Notes under the pieces: generated by a model
What the model saw: only the letters and a program-made list of their open reading frames with translations
What the model was told of the DNA's origin: nothing
The model's database searches: none
Position numbers and translations under genes: made by a program
Shown here: piece after piece, positions 34,315 through 43,784 of the stretch
Layout of the letters: every line of letters starts with the position of its first letter
Numbering within the stretch: position 1 is the stretch's first letter
Source of the DNA: Gallionellales bacterium GWA2_60_18
GTDB taxonomy: Bacteria; Pseudomonadota; Gammaproteobacteria; Burkholderiales; Gallionellaceae
Length of the DNA stretch: 64,000 nt
Direction of reading: 5' to 3'
Assembly (NCBI GenBank): GCA_001801105.1
Contig: MGWS01000006.1
Span: 153,026 to 217,025 of the forward strand

Positions 34315-35538
34315 ATGCGACGCCTCGACCGCTGGCTCGGCATCCCGCTGTGCTGGTGCATGACGCTGTTGCGCCGCGTCCGCGCGATGACGCCCGCCCG
34401 CGACGCGCAGCCGGATGCGCCGCGCCGGGTGCTGTTCGTGCTGCTGAGCGAATCCGGCAGCATGGTGCTGGCCGATCCGGCCGTGCGCGCCCTGTCCGGC
34501 GCGGTCGGCGCAGAAGCTTTCTTCCTCACCTTCGAGCACAACCGTCCCGCGCTCGCCCTCACCGGCACGGTGCCCGGCGAACGCATCTTTTCCCTGCACG
34601 CCGACCGGCCGCTCGCGCTGCTGCCGGATATCTGGCGCTGGCGGCGCTGGGTGCGCGACAACGGCATCGATACCGTCGTCGATCTCGAACTGTTCGCCTG
34701 CCTTTCCGCCGCGCTGTGCGCCGTCTCGGGCGTGCGCCGGCGCGCCGGCTTCCATGCGAGCGGCGGCATCGGACGCTATCGCGGCGACCTGTATACGCAC
34801 CGCGTCGCCTACGATCCGGCACGGCACATCTCGCACAACTATCTCGCGCTGACCGATGCGCTGCTCGGCCGCGCGGTCGTGCGCCACGAACTGCCCGAGC
34901 CGCCGCGCCGCACACCGCGCGCGCCGGAGACCGCCGCCGTGCAAACGCTGCTGCGCGCGGCGCTGCCGCAACGGCGCGGATATGGAACACTGCTGCTGCT
35001 CAATCCCAACGCCAGCGAACTGCTGCCGCAACGGCGCTGGCCCGTACCCCACTTCGTCGCCCTCGCCTGCCGCCTGCTGGAACGGCACGCCGACCTCGAC
35101 ATCCTGCTGATCGGCAGCGCGTCCGATGCTGCGACCACGGCACAGATCGCCGCCGCGGTCGCGGACCCGCGCTGCGCCGACATCGCCGGCCATCTCGCGC
35201 TGGATCAGTTGCCCGCGCTGTTCGCGCAGGCGGATACGCTGGTCAGCAACGATTCCGGGCCGGCGCATTTCGCGGCAGTGAGCGACCTGCCGGTGGTCGT
35301 CCTGTTCGGCCCGGAAACGCCGGTGCTGTATCGCCCGCTCGGGCGCGCGACGGTGCTGAGCGCCGGGCTGCCCTGTTCCCCTTGCGTCAACGTCGGCAAC
35401 CAGCGCCAGACCCGTTGCCGCGACAACCGCTGCATGCGCGAGATTCCGGTCGAGGCGGTGCTGGCCGCGCTCGAGGACGTCCTCGCGCAGCCCGCACTTC
35501 CCGCCAACGTGACGCCGTTGCGGCGCAGTCGCGCATGA
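34315..35538 (+). CDS. Glycosyltransferase family 9 (heptosyltransferase-like)
   Basis: 407 aa from ATG 34315. Two Rossmann-like domains are visible: the N-terminal VLFVLLSESGSMVLADPAVRAL, and the C-terminal GxLNPNA, LIGSASD, ADTLVSNDSGPAHFAAVSDLPVVVLFG, the ADP-heptose-binding block of GT9. A Cys-rich tail (CSPCVNVGNQRQTRCRDNRCM) is common in family members. A strong GGAGG at 34288-34292 sits five bases before an in-frame CTG at 34297, so translation may start six codons earlier on CTG. It overlaps the next gene by ATGA. Likely substrate: an LPS or surface glycan. Confidence 0.83.
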   Translation: MRRLDRWLGIPLCWCMTLLRRVRAMTPARDAQPDAPRRVLFVLLSESGSMVLADPAVRALSGAVGAEAFFLTFEHNRPALALTGTVPGERIFSLHADRPLALLPDIWRWRRWVRDNGIDTVVDLELFACLSAALCAVSGVRRRAGFHASGGIGRYRGDLYTHRVAYDPARHISHNYLALTDALLGRAVVRHELPEPPRRTPRAPETAAVQTLLRAALPQRRGYGTLLLLNPNASELLPQRRWPVPHFVALACRLLERHADLDILLIGSASDAATTAQIAAAVADPRCADIAGHLALDQLPALFAQADTLVSNDSGPAHFAAVSDLPVVVLFGPETPVLYRPLGRATVLSAGLPCSPCVNVGNQRQTRCRDNRCMREIPVEAVLAALEDVLAQPALPANVTPLRRSRA

Positions 35539-36731
35539 TTCCGCGCCGCCGCATCCTGCTCGAAGCGACCGATCTCGCCGACTGGCTGCGCGCGCCTTTC
35601 ATCACACCGGAACGCGCGGCTGCCGAGGTGACCGCATTCGAGCGCGAATTTGCCGCAGCCATGTGCGTGCCGCACGCCTTTGCCGTAGCCAGCGGACGCG
35701 ATGCGCTATGCCTGATCGTTGACTCTCTGGGAATCAAATCCGGCGACGAGATCGTCATCCCCGCCTACACGCTCGGCGAGTTGTTGCCGCTGCTGACCGC
35801 GCGCGGCATCGTGCCGGTTCCTGCTGAAATCGACACGGACACCTTTAATGTCAGCGTCGCATCGGTGCGCGCCGCGATGACGCCGCGCACGCGCGCCATC
35901 CTCGCGCTGCATCTGCTCGGCGCGCCTTGCGACATCGCCGCGCTGTGCGCACTCGGCGTGCCGGTGATCGAGGATTGCGCGCATGCGCCCGGCGCGAGCG
36001 TGGACGGGCGTCCGGTCGGCAGCTTCGGCATCGCCGCGCTGTTCAGCCTGGAAGCGAATAAGGCGCTCGCCGCGTTCGGCGGCGGCGTGCTCGCCACGCG
36101 CGACGATGCGCTGGCGGAGCGGGTGCGACCGCTGCTGGCACAGCGTCCGCGCCGCGAGTGGCCGGCGATGCGCAAGATGCTGCTCAAATGGGTCGAGGAA
36201 CTGCTGGTGCGCAGCCCGCTGTATGCCGTGGCGGCGCGACTGATGTTCGGCGCGCGCAATGCCGCGCGCTTCGAGCGTTTCTACCGGAGTGCCAACCAGC
36301 GCGTGCGCGCGGATGTCGCCTTCAGCGGCATGCAGGCGCGCATCGCGCGGCGCAAGCTGGCGCGGCTGGTACAGCGCCATGCGCGGCTCGACGCGCTGTG
36401 GCACCGGCTGGCCGATGCGCTGCCGTCTGCGTTCGGCGCACAGCGGCGCGACGCCTGCGGCCGCCCGGTGTTCTACAACTTCGTCGCGCGCTATTGCGGC
36501 GACCTGGAGCCTCTGCGCCAACGCGCGCTCGCGCTCGGGCTGGATCTCGGCATCCACGGCGAAGTGATGGACGACACCGCGCGCCTGCTCGGGTGCGACG
36601 ATTGTCCTGGCGCCGCCACGCTTTACCGGCAGGCGCTGCTGATCCCGCTCTACGACGGCATGGGCGAAGCGCAACTGCACCGCGTGATCGCCCGGTTGCA
36701 TGCGCTGGCGGCAGACGGGGCGGCGGCGTGA
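35535..36731 (+). CDS. DegT/DnrJ/EryC1/StrS-family PLP aminotransferase
   Basis: 398 aa. The PLP-fold features are AVASGRDALCLIVDSLGI, GDEIVIPAYTLGE, VIEDCAHAPGA and the Schiff-base Lys in FSLEANKALAAFGGG. Family members aminate keto sugars bound to nucleotides; some act as dehydratases or on other substrates. The context (GT9 before, radical SAM after, each coupled by a 4-bp overlap) suggests a sugar or lipid-headgroup modification. The substrate cannot be read from the sequence. The upstream continuation of this frame through the GT9 gene is not coding. Confidence 0.85.
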   Translation: MIPRRRILLEATDLADWLRAPFITPERAAAEVTAFEREFAAAMCVPHAFAVASGRDALCLIVDSLGIKSGDEIVIPAYTLGELLPLLTARGIVPVPAEIDTDTFNVSVASVRAAMTPRTRAILALHLLGAPCDIAALCALGVPVIEDCAHAPGASVDGRPVGSFGIAALFSLEANKALAAFGGGVLATRDDALAERVRPLLAQRPRREWPAMRKMLLKWVEELLVRSPLYAVAARLMFGARNAARFERFYRSANQRVRADVAFSGMQARIARRKLARLVQRHARLDALWHRLADALPSAFGAQRRDACGRPVFYNFVARYCGDLEPLRQRALALGLDLGIHGEVMDDTARLLGCDDCPGAATLYRQALLIPLYDGMGEAQLHRVIARLHALAADGAAA

Positions 36732-38131
36732 GCGCGGCACCGTTCGCCGTGCTGCTGCGCATCGACCGCGCCGCCGCGCGCCATACCCGGCATCCGCGCC
36801 ATCTGCACCCGGCGCTCGACCTCAAGTATGTGCAAGCCGGCATCGCGGCCAAGCTCGGCGAGCATGCGCCACTGCTCGACGGCTGGCTGCGCCCGTTCGA
36901 TGCCGCAGCGTTCGCAGCCAAGGCGCTCGCGCTGCATCCGCGTGTCGCCGTCATCCGCGCGGTGACCTGGTGCCTCGACGAATCGGTCGCGGTCGCAGCG
37001 GCATTGCGCCGCGCCGGTGTCATCACCATCGCCGTCGGACAACAGGTGCAGCACATCGCGCGCCATCCGCATCCGGGCTGGGCGGAGGCTTATGACCTGG
37101 CGGTGGCCGGCGAACCGGAGGAAGTGTTGCCGCAACTGCTGGCGCAGCTCCGCGATGGCGCGGCGCTAACGGACTTGCAGCAACGCTGGCCGGCGCACGG
37201 CGGCAGCGCTCTCGCGCTGGTATCGCAACCCGACCTGCTGCCGGCGCCCGTTTTTGCCGGGCACGAACTGGCAGCCCATCCCTTCCCCTTTCCCCTGCGC
37301 GGCACCGCTCCCGCGCGCTGGGGCTATGCGCTGACGGCCTGGGGCTGCCCGCGTCCCTGCCGCCACTGCTCAGCCGTCGTGCGCAAGAGCGTCGGACGCC
37401 CGCTGCGCACGCGCCCGCTCGCGCAGGTGCTCGACGAGGTGGCGCGGCTCGCCGATGCCGGCGCGCAGGCCATCGCCTTCGAGGATGATTCGCTGTTCGT
37501 GCACCGCGGGCGCTTGCTCGCGCTGGCCGAAGGTTTGCAGCAGCGCCATCTCACGCTGCCCTGGCTGGCCAATGCGCGCCCGGATGAACTGGACGAAGAA
37601 GTCGTCGCGGCCGCGCGCGCTAGCGGCGCGCGCCTGCTCAAGATCGGCGTGGACAGCGGCGCGGCGCATCTGATCGAGCGGATCGGCAAGGCGCCGGACG
37701 GGAACGCGTGGCTGGCGGCCAGCCGGAACGCCTTCGCCCTGCTCGATGCGCAGGGGATAGGCGCGGTGGCGCTGTTCATGCTGGGGCTGCCCGGCGAGAC
37801 CCGCGCCGACGCGGAGGCGACGCGCGCGCTGGCGCTGGAATTGCCGGCCGATTATTTGCAGGTGCAGATGTACCAGCCCTACCCCGATGTGCCGGGACTG
37901 GGAGTTCTGCACGATGAACAGCAGCCTCATGCCGATTACCACTACGCCGCGCACGGCGCCGGCATGGCTTCAAGCGCAGAACTGTCCGCCTTGCAGCGCA
38001 ACCTCTACCGCCGGTTCTATCTGCGCCCGTCCTTCATCGCGCGCCACCTGCGCCACGGCTGGCGCCACTATCTCAACGCTCCCGCATTACGCCTGCCCGG
38101 TGCGCTGCACTTCATCCTCGGACGGAACTGA
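36728..38131 (+). CDS. B12-binding-domain-like radical SAM protein
   Basis: 467 aa from GTG 36728 (GTGA overlap with the previous stop). The N-terminal 170 residues look like the Rossmann domain of B12-dependent radical SAM proteins (VAVIRAVTW, GVITIAVGQQV, AVAGEPEEVLPQ) but show no DxHxxG cobalamin motif. The [4Fe-4S]-binding motif is CPRPCRHC (CxxxCxxC). The TIM-barrel parts IAFEDDSLFV, LLKIGVDSG and ALFMLGLPGETRADAE are typical. The substrate is unknown. It ends tail to tail with the GT87-like gene, overlapping by 20 bp. Confidence 0.85.
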   Translation: MSAAPFAVLLRIDRAAARHTRHPRHLHPALDLKYVQAGIAAKLGEHAPLLDGWLRPFDAAAFAAKALALHPRVAVIRAVTWCLDESVAVAAALRRAGVITIAVGQQVQHIARHPHPGWAEAYDLAVAGEPEEVLPQLLAQLRDGAALTDLQQRWPAHGGSALALVSQPDLLPAPVFAGHELAAHPFPFPLRGTAPARWGYALTAWGCPRPCRHCSAVVRKSVGRPLRTRPLAQVLDEVARLADAGAQAIAFEDDSLFVHRGRLLALAEGLQQRHLTLPWLANARPDELDEEVVAAARASGARLLKIGVDSGAAHLIERIGKAPDGNAWLAASRNAFALLDAQGIGAVALFMLGLPGETRADAEATRALALELPADYLQVQMYQPYPDVPGLGVLHDEQQPHADYHYAAHGAGMASSAELSALQRNLYRRFYLRPSFIARHLRHGWRHYLNAPALRLPGALHFILGRN

Positions 38132-39353
38132 GCGCCGCGGGCGCATGCCACGCAAGCCAGTAGCGGCGCAGCGCCAGCATAAGCAGGATGACGATCAGCG
38201 CCGCGCCCGGCTGGATGCCGTACGCTTCGGCAAGCGGCTTGACCGCGAGCAGGGCCGCCATCGCTCCGCCCAGCACCACATACTCCCAATGGCCCGCGCC
38301 GCGCTCGCGCATGTCCTGCCACAGCCAGGCGGCGGCAGGCACCAGCAACACGAGATCGTAGAGATACATCATCGGCACGGCCAGCGGTGTCGCCAGGCAC
38401 AGGATCGCGGCCTGCAAACCGAACAGGTCGGGGCGCTTGCGCCCGCGCCACCAAACCGCCCCCACCAGCGCGACCATGAGCGCGGCGGAGAGATACTGCG
38501 CCAGCATCGCGGGGGCATGTGCTACACCGGCCAGCCGCAAGGTCGCCAGTACCGTGGTCATCGGCGCGTAGTTGTAGGCGCCATGCGCAAAACCTTGCAG
38601 ATGGAACTGGCCGGTGCCGATGAAAGCGAACCACGGATCGTCGCCGAACGCGAGCAGGCTGACTATGATGGTGGCGATCACAGTCAAGGCGGCGGAAGCA
38701 AAGGCGCGCCAGTGCGCGCCGGCCAGCAACGCGAACGGGATCAGCACCCCGAGATGCGGCTTGACGCTGGCCAAACCGATGAACACCCCGGCCCATAGCG
38801 GATTGCGCCGCAGCATGACCAGCCCGAGCGCAATCAGCCCGGCGCTCAGGAATCCGGTCTGTCCGTACATGACGTTGTAGAACACCGGCGGAGCCGCCAG
38901 CGCGAACGGCCATGCCAGCAGCCCGGGCAGTATCCTGCGCATCGCCGCGAGATAGGGCACGGCGGTGACGCCGAGCCACAGGAACCAGGACAGCAAATAG
39001 GGAAGGTACGCGAGCGGCGCGATCAGCAGGATGAAGGTCGGCGGATACATGAAGGGCGCGAACCCGACACCATGCGCCTGTTCATCCGTTATGCCGCCAT
39101 ACATCGCATGCGCCGCGAGGCGACCGGCCTCGACCATCGCGCCCTGCACATAGAGATATTGCGCGGGGATCTCGCGTAGCAGCAGCGAGGCCGCATAGGT
39201 CGGCGTGTAATCGGTGTAGAGCGGCATCTCGCCGCGCGCCGCAGCGGCATAGCCGTCATAATGCGCCCAGGCCACGAACGCGGCATAGCCTGCGGCGACC
39301 AACCACAGGACAGCGACCAGCGCCGCATTGTCGAATTTTTTCCATAACGCCAT
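38112..39353 (-). CDS. Glycosyltransferase family 87 (DUF2029)-like polytopic membrane protein
   Basis: 413 aa with about ten membrane helices. The early periplasmic loop YTDYTPTYAASLLL and PFMYPPTFILLIAPLAYLP, plus ASVKPHLGVLIP, are typical of GT-C enzymes of the DUF2029 group, which use polyprenyl-phosphate sugars. The ATG at 39353 follows GGGGATATCC and is preferred over 39377. It is convergent with the radical SAM gene and divergent from ccmF. Confidence 0.82.
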   Translation of the reverse strand: MALWKKFDNAALVAVLWLVAAGYAAFVAWAHYDGYAAAARGEMPLYTDYTPTYAASLLLREIPAQYLYVQGAMVEAGRLAAHAMYGGITDEQAHGVGFAPFMYPPTFILLIAPLAYLPYLLSWFLWLGVTAVPYLAAMRRILPGLLAWPFALAAPPVFYNVMYGQTGFLSAGLIALGLVMLRRNPLWAGVFIGLASVKPHLGVLIPFALLAGAHWRAFASAALTVIATIIVSLLAFGDDPWFAFIGTGQFHLQGFAHGAYNYAPMTTVLATLRLAGVAHAPAMLAQYLSAALMVALVGAVWWRGRKRPDLFGLQAAILCLATPLAVPMMYLYDLVLLVPAAAWLWQDMRERGAGHWEYVVLGGAMAALLAVKPLAEAYGIQPGAALIVILLMLALRRYWLAWHAPAALSSVRG

Positions 39354-39483
39354 GAATGGATATCCCCGGCCCGCCATCGGACGTTGAACCTTTTCGCCGC
39401 GCGGATGCCGGACATGTCCGGCATGGCGGCAAGCGCGCCTGCATCATACCCAATATGCGACCGGTTAACCCCCCTGGATTTGT

Positions 39484-39489
39484 TATAAT
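39484..39489 (+). promoter_or_regulatory. Candidate -10 box upstream of ccmF
   Basis: A perfect TATAAT lies 40 bp before the ccmF GTG start in the ccmF-GT87 divergent region. No clear TTGACA-like box at 16-18 bp spacing is visible, so the assignment rests on the -10 only. Confidence 0.4.
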
Positions 39490-39528
39490 TCGCGGCTTGA
39501 TAAAACGACCCCCTTTGGAGACTGCATC

Positions 39529-41499
39529 GTGATTCCAGAAATCGGGCATCTTGCCCTGATCATTGCGCTGGCGCTGGCGCTGCTGCAAGGTATCATCCCC
39601 ATGACCGGCGCACTGCGCGGCGATCTGCGCCTGATGGCGGTCGGCCGCCCGGTGGCGCGCATGCAGTCGGTGTTTGTCGGCATCGCCTTCGCCTGCCTGA
39701 CCTACGCCTTCGCCAGCAACGATTTCTCGGTGCGCTATGTCGCCGAACATTCCAACACACTGCTACCGATGTTCTACAAGGTCGCCGCGGTGTGGGGCGG
39801 CCACGAAGGCTCGATGCTGCTGTGGGTGTTCATCCTGTCGCTGTGGACGTTCGCGGTGACGCTGTTCAGCCGCCGCCTGCCGAACGACATCGTCAACATC
39901 GTGCTATCGGTGATGGGTGTCATCAGCGTCGGGTTCCTGTCGTTCATGATCTCGGTGTCCAATCCGTTCGACCGCCTGCTGCCCGCCGCGCTCGATGGCA
40001 ACGATCTCAACCCGCTGTTGCAGGACCCGGGCATGGCCTATCACCCGCCGCTGCTCTACATGGGCTATGTCGGTTTCGCGGTGGCGTTCTCCTTCGCCAT
40101 CGCCGCGCTGATCTCGGGCCGACTGGATGCCGCGTGGGCGCGCTGGTCGCGCCCGTGGACGACGGTCGCCTGGATGTTCCTCACGCTCGGCATCGCGCTC
40201 GGTTCCTGGTGGGCCTACTACGAACTGGGCTGGGGCGGCTGGTGGTTCTGGGACCCGGTGGAGAACGCCTCGTTCATGCCCTGGCTGGTCGGCACGGCGC
40301 TGATGCATTCGCTGGCCGTCACCGAGAAACGCGGCGCCTTCAAGAACTGGACCGTGCTGCTGGCGATCACCGCATTCTCGCTGTCGCTGCTCGGCACCTT
40401 CCTGGTACGTTCCGGCGTGCTCACCTCGGTGCATGCCTTCGCCACCGATCCCAGGCGCGGCGTTTTCGTGCTGGTCTTCCTCGCGCTGGTGGTAGGCATC
40501 TCGCTCACACTGTTCGCCTGGCGCGCGCCCAAGGTCGGCCTGGGCGGCAAGTTCGGGCTGATCTCGCGCGAATCGTTCCTTTTATTGAACAATGTGCTGC
40601 TGATGGTCGCGACCGCCGCCGTCCTGCTCGGCACGCTCTACCCGTTGTTCCTCGATGCGCTCGGCCTCGGCAAGCTGTCGGTCGGGCCGCCCTACTTCGA
40701 GGCGGTGTTCGTCCCGCTGATGGTTCCGCTGGTGCTGCTGGCCGGCTTCGGCCCGTTCGCGCGCTGGAAGAACGCGCACTGGAACGAGATATTTGCCCGG
40801 CTGCGCTGGGTCATCGTCGCCGCACTGCTGACCGGCCTGCTGCTGCCGCTGGCCTTTGGTAAGTGGAGCGTGCTCACCGCGATGGGCAGCATGCTGGGCA
40901 TGTGGCTGATCCTCGCGAGTGTCGCCAACCTGTTCCAGCGCGTGAAGAGCGGCAACGCCACGCTGTTCGCGCGTCTCGCTGCCGTGCCGCGCGCGCGCTG
41001 GGGCATGCTGCTGGCGCATGCCGGCGTCGGCGTGTTCATCCTCGGCGTCACCATGGTCAAGGGCTTCGAGTCCAATTCCGACGTGAAGATGCAGATCGGC
41101 GACACCACGACGGTGGGCGGCTATTCGTTCAAGTTCACCGGCCTCGAGGAATACAAGGGCCCGAACTTCATCGCCGCCCGGGGGCGCATGGAAGTCAGCC
41201 GCGACGGCAAGGTGCTGCGCGTCATGGCACCGGAGAAACGGCTGTATTCGGTGCAGGGCATGCCGATGACCGAGGCCGCCATCGACACCGGCCTGTTCCG
41301 CGATCTGTATGTCTCGCTCGGCGAGGCCATCGATGAACAGACCTGGATCGTGCGCGTCCAGCACAAACCGCTGGTCGACTGGATATGGTTCGGCTGCCTG
41401 ATGATGGCGCTCGGCGGCGCGCTCGCAGCGAGCGACCGGCGCTACCGGCCCGTCATCAAGCGCGCTACCGCCATCCCGCCCACACACCAGACCGCCTGA
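39529..41499 (+). CDS. ccmF: Cytochrome c-type biogenesis heme lyase CcmF
   Basis: 656 aa membrane protein of system I maturation. The WWD domain GSWWAYYELGWGGWWFWDPVENASF is complete, and conserved His-bearing loops are present (PPLLYMGYVGF, VTEKRGAFKNWT). It starts with GTG after TTTGGAG. CcmF with CcmH/I reduces apocytochrome-linked heme from holo-CcmE and joins it to CXXCH. ccmA-E are not in this window, so the ccm genes are split. Confidence 0.95.
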   Translation: MIPEIGHLALIIALALALLQGIIPMTGALRGDLRLMAVGRPVARMQSVFVGIAFACLTYAFASNDFSVRYVAEHSNTLLPMFYKVAAVWGGHEGSMLLWVFILSLWTFAVTLFSRRLPNDIVNIVLSVMGVISVGFLSFMISVSNPFDRLLPAALDGNDLNPLLQDPGMAYHPPLLYMGYVGFAVAFSFAIAALISGRLDAAWARWSRPWTTVAWMFLTLGIALGSWWAYYELGWGGWWFWDPVENASFMPWLVGTALMHSLAVTEKRGAFKNWTVLLAITAFSLSLLGTFLVRSGVLTSVHAFATDPRRGVFVLVFLALVVGISLTLFAWRAPKVGLGGKFGLISRESFLLLNNVLLMVATAAVLLGTLYPLFLDALGLGKLSVGPPYFEAVFVPLMVPLVLLAGFGPFARWKNAHWNEIFARLRWVIVAALLTGLLLPLAFGKWSVLTAMGSMLGMWLILASVANLFQRVKSGNATLFARLAAVPRARWGMLLAHAGVGVFILGVTMVKGFESNSDVKMQIGDTTTVGGYSFKFTGLEEYKGPNFIAARGRMEVSRDGKVLRVMAPEKRLYSVQGMPMTEAAIDTGLFRDLYVSLGEAIDEQTWIVRVQHKPLVDWIWFGCLMMALGGALAASDRRYRPVIKRATAIPPTHQTA

Positions 41500-41509
41500 G
41501 GAGTCACGA

Positions 41510-42037
41510 ATGCGCCGCTTCCTTCTGCCCCTAGGCATCTTCATCGTGCTGGTGATCTTTCTCGGCATCGGGCTGACACTCAACCCGCGCGAACTGCCCT
41601 CGCCGTTCATCGACAAACCGGCACCCGCCTTCAACATCCCGCAATTGCATGACGGGAACAAGACCTTCGCGCCGACAGACATGAAGGGCAAGGTCTGGTT
41701 GCTCAACGTGTGGGCATCCTGGTGCGTCTCCTGCCGCGAGGAGCACCCGGTGCTGCTCGATCTGGCCCAACAGGATATCGTCCCCATCATCGGCCTCGAC
41801 TACAAGGACGAGCGCGAGAACGGTCTGGGCTGGTTGCAACAGCACGGCGACCCCTACACCCTCTCGGCCTATGACCGCGACGGACGGGTCGGCATCGACT
41901 ACGGCGTCTACGGCGTGCCTGAGACCTTCATCATCGACAAGACCGGCGTGATCCGCATGAAACACACCGGCCCAATCACGCCGCAGGCGCTCAGGGAAAA
42001 GATCCTCCCGCTGGTAAAGGAGTTGCAAGGTGCATAA
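41510..42037 (+). CDS. ccmG: Thiol:disulfide interchange protein CcmG/DsbE
   Basis: 175 aa thioredoxin-fold protein with one N-terminal anchor. The active site is WASWCVSCREEHPVL, and YGVYGVPETFIIDK holds the cis-Pro loop. It keeps the heme-binding cysteines of apocytochromes reduced. It overlaps ccmH by 8 bp. Confidence 0.94.
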   Translation: MRRFLLPLGIFIVLVIFLGIGLTLNPRELPSPFIDKPAPAFNIPQLHDGNKTFAPTDMKGKVWLLNVWASWCVSCREEHPVLLDLAQQDIVPIIGLDYKDERENGLGWLQQHGDPYTLSAYDRDGRVGIDYGVYGVPETFIIDKTGVIRMKHTGPITPQALREKILPLVKELQGA

Positions 42038-42482
42038 ATTCTTCCTCTCGCTGCTGCTGGCAACGGCATTCCCCGTCATGGCGAACGAGGCACAACCGGT
42101 CGCGGCCGATCCGGTACTCGAGGCGCGCGTGCAGAAGATCGCCGAGGAACTGCGCTGCCTGGTGTGCCAGAACCAGACTATCGCCGACTCCCATGCAGAG
42201 CTGGCGGTCGACCTGAAGAACCAGACCCGCGAGATGCTCCAGCGCGGCATGAGCGACAAGGAGGTGACCGACTACATGGTGCAGCGCTACGGCGACTTCG
42301 TGCTGTACCGTCCGCCGGTCAAGGGCAGCACCTGGCTGCTCTGGTTCGGCCCCTTCCTAGTCCTCATCGGAGCACTTGCGGCGCTGTTCCTGAAACTACG
42401 CCGCCGGCGCGACCAGATCGTGCAGGAATTGACGTCCGAAGAGCATGAGGCCGCCGCCCGGCTGCTGGACGACAAACACTGA
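42030..42482 (+). CDS. ccmH: Cytochrome c-type biogenesis protein CcmH
   Basis: 150 aa from GTG 42030. It has a signal peptide, then the LRCLVCQNQTIADSHAELAVDLK motif whose two Cys contact apocytochrome c, and a C-terminal membrane helix (about 105-125). It lacks the fused TPR part, which is the separate ccmI gene next. Confidence 0.94.
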   Translation: MHKFFLSLLLATAFPVMANEAQPVAADPVLEARVQKIAEELRCLVCQNQTIADSHAELAVDLKNQTREMLQRGMSDKEVTDYMVQRYGDFVLYRPPVKGSTWLLWFGPFLVLIGALAALFLKLRRRRDQIVQELTSEEHEAAARLLDDKH

Positions 42483-42524
42483 TCGGCACACTCCGGGCAG
42501 CATCAATATCGTAAGGAAAACAGC

Positions 42525-43769
42525 ATGACCATTTTTGCAATCGTAGCCGCCATCATGGTGCTGGCCGCCTTGGCGGCAGTCATCGTCCCGCTGCTGCGCA
42601 AACCGAAGGGAGCGGCGCAGCCGGGAACCGATTCCGCCGCCATGAGCCTGGAGGTGCTGCGCGAGCAGCTCGCCGATCTGGAGCGCGAATTCGCCGCCGG
42701 GCACCTGACCGCCGAGCATTACGCCGCCGAGAAGGCCGAACTCGAACGCCGCGCCCTCGAGGACGGACAACGGACCACCCCTGTCGGCGCGCCGACCGAT
42801 GCGCGTCGTCCAAAACTGGCCGCAGCCGTCGGCATCGCCGTGCCGGTGCTGGTGCTGGGCATGTATTACGCGATGGGCTCGATCGAATCGCTCACCGGGC
42901 AGCAACCCCAGCCCGTGGCGGAAAGCGGCGACGCCTCCCATGCGCTGACCCGGCAGGACATCGAAGCCATGGTCGGCCAACTGGCCGAACGCCTGATGGA
43001 GAATCCCGAAGACGGCCAGGGCTGGCATATGCTCGGACGCTCTTATGCCGTGCTCGGCCGTCATGCCGAATCCGCCGCTGCCTATGCCCGCGCGGTGAAC
43101 TTGCTGCCGCCCGATGCGCAGTTGCTGTCGGATTACGCTGACGTGCTGGCGATGATGCAGGGACGCAAACTGGAGGGCGAACCCGAAAAGGTCATCCGCC
43201 TGGCGCTGCAAACCGACCCGCGCAACATCAAGGCGCTGGCGCTGTCCGGCAGCGTCGCCTTCGAGCGCAAGGACTACCGCGCCGCGGCCGGCGAATGGCG
43301 CAAGATACTCGATCTGGTGCCGCCGGATTCCGACATTTCGACCTCGATACGCTCCAGCATCGCCGATGCGGAAAGCCGCATCGGCGGCGACAGCACACCC
43401 GCCCCGGCGCAACCGGCTGCCGCCGCTGCCGTCATCTCCGGCTCGGTCGCGCTCGATCCCGCATTGCGCGGCAAGGCCGGCCCGGACAATGCGGTGTTCA
43501 TCTTCGCCCACGCCGTGAATGGGCCGCGCATGCCGCTGGCGATCCTGCGCAAGAAGGTCTCCGACCTGCCATTCGAATTCACGCTGGACGACAGCATGGC
43601 CATGTCGCCCGACCTGAGGCTCTCGCAGTTCGGCCAGGTGACGGTCGGTGCGCGCATCTCCATGAGCGGCGATGCGCTGCAACACAGCGGCGATTTGGTG
43701 GCTGCGCCGGTGCAAACCGGCCCGGGCGCAGGCAATATCAGGCTCAGCATCGCCAGCGTAGTGAAATAG
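42525..43769 (+). CDS. ccmI: Cytochrome c biogenesis protein CcmI (TPR chaperone)
   Basis: 414 aa. Two N-terminal membrane segments flank a cytoplasmic coiled loop (LREQLADLEREFAAGHLTAEHY). A periplasmic TPR domain follows (GWHMLGRSYAVLGRHAESAAAYARAV), and a C-terminal immunoglobulin-like domain has SGSVALDPALRGKA...VFIFAHAVNGP. CcmI holds apocytochrome C-termini for the CcmFH complex. It is 42 bp after ccmH, with GTAAGGAAAAC before the ATG. Confidence 0.93.
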   Translation: MTIFAIVAAIMVLAALAAVIVPLLRKPKGAAQPGTDSAAMSLEVLREQLADLEREFAAGHLTAEHYAAEKAELERRALEDGQRTTPVGAPTDARRPKLAAAVGIAVPVLVLGMYYAMGSIESLTGQQPQPVAESGDASHALTRQDIEAMVGQLAERLMENPEDGQGWHMLGRSYAVLGRHAESAAAYARAVNLLPPDAQLLSDYADVLAMMQGRKLEGEPEKVIRLALQTDPRNIKALALSGSVAFERKDYRAAAGEWRKILDLVPPDSDISTSIRSSIADAESRIGGDSTPAPAQPAAAAAVISGSVALDPALRGKAGPDNAVFIFAHAVNGPRMPLAILRKKVSDLPFEFTLDDSMAMSPDLRLSQFGQVTVGARISMSGDALQHSGDLVAAPVQTGPGAGNIRLSIASVVK

Positions 43770-43784
43770 CCCGGCAGGCGGTCC

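Noticed and set aside
33921..35534. In-frame 5' extension of the DegT gene, giving 936 codons
   Set aside because: It runs through the oxidase-like and GT9 genes in another frame and is Arg/Pro-rich; DegT homology begins at 35535.
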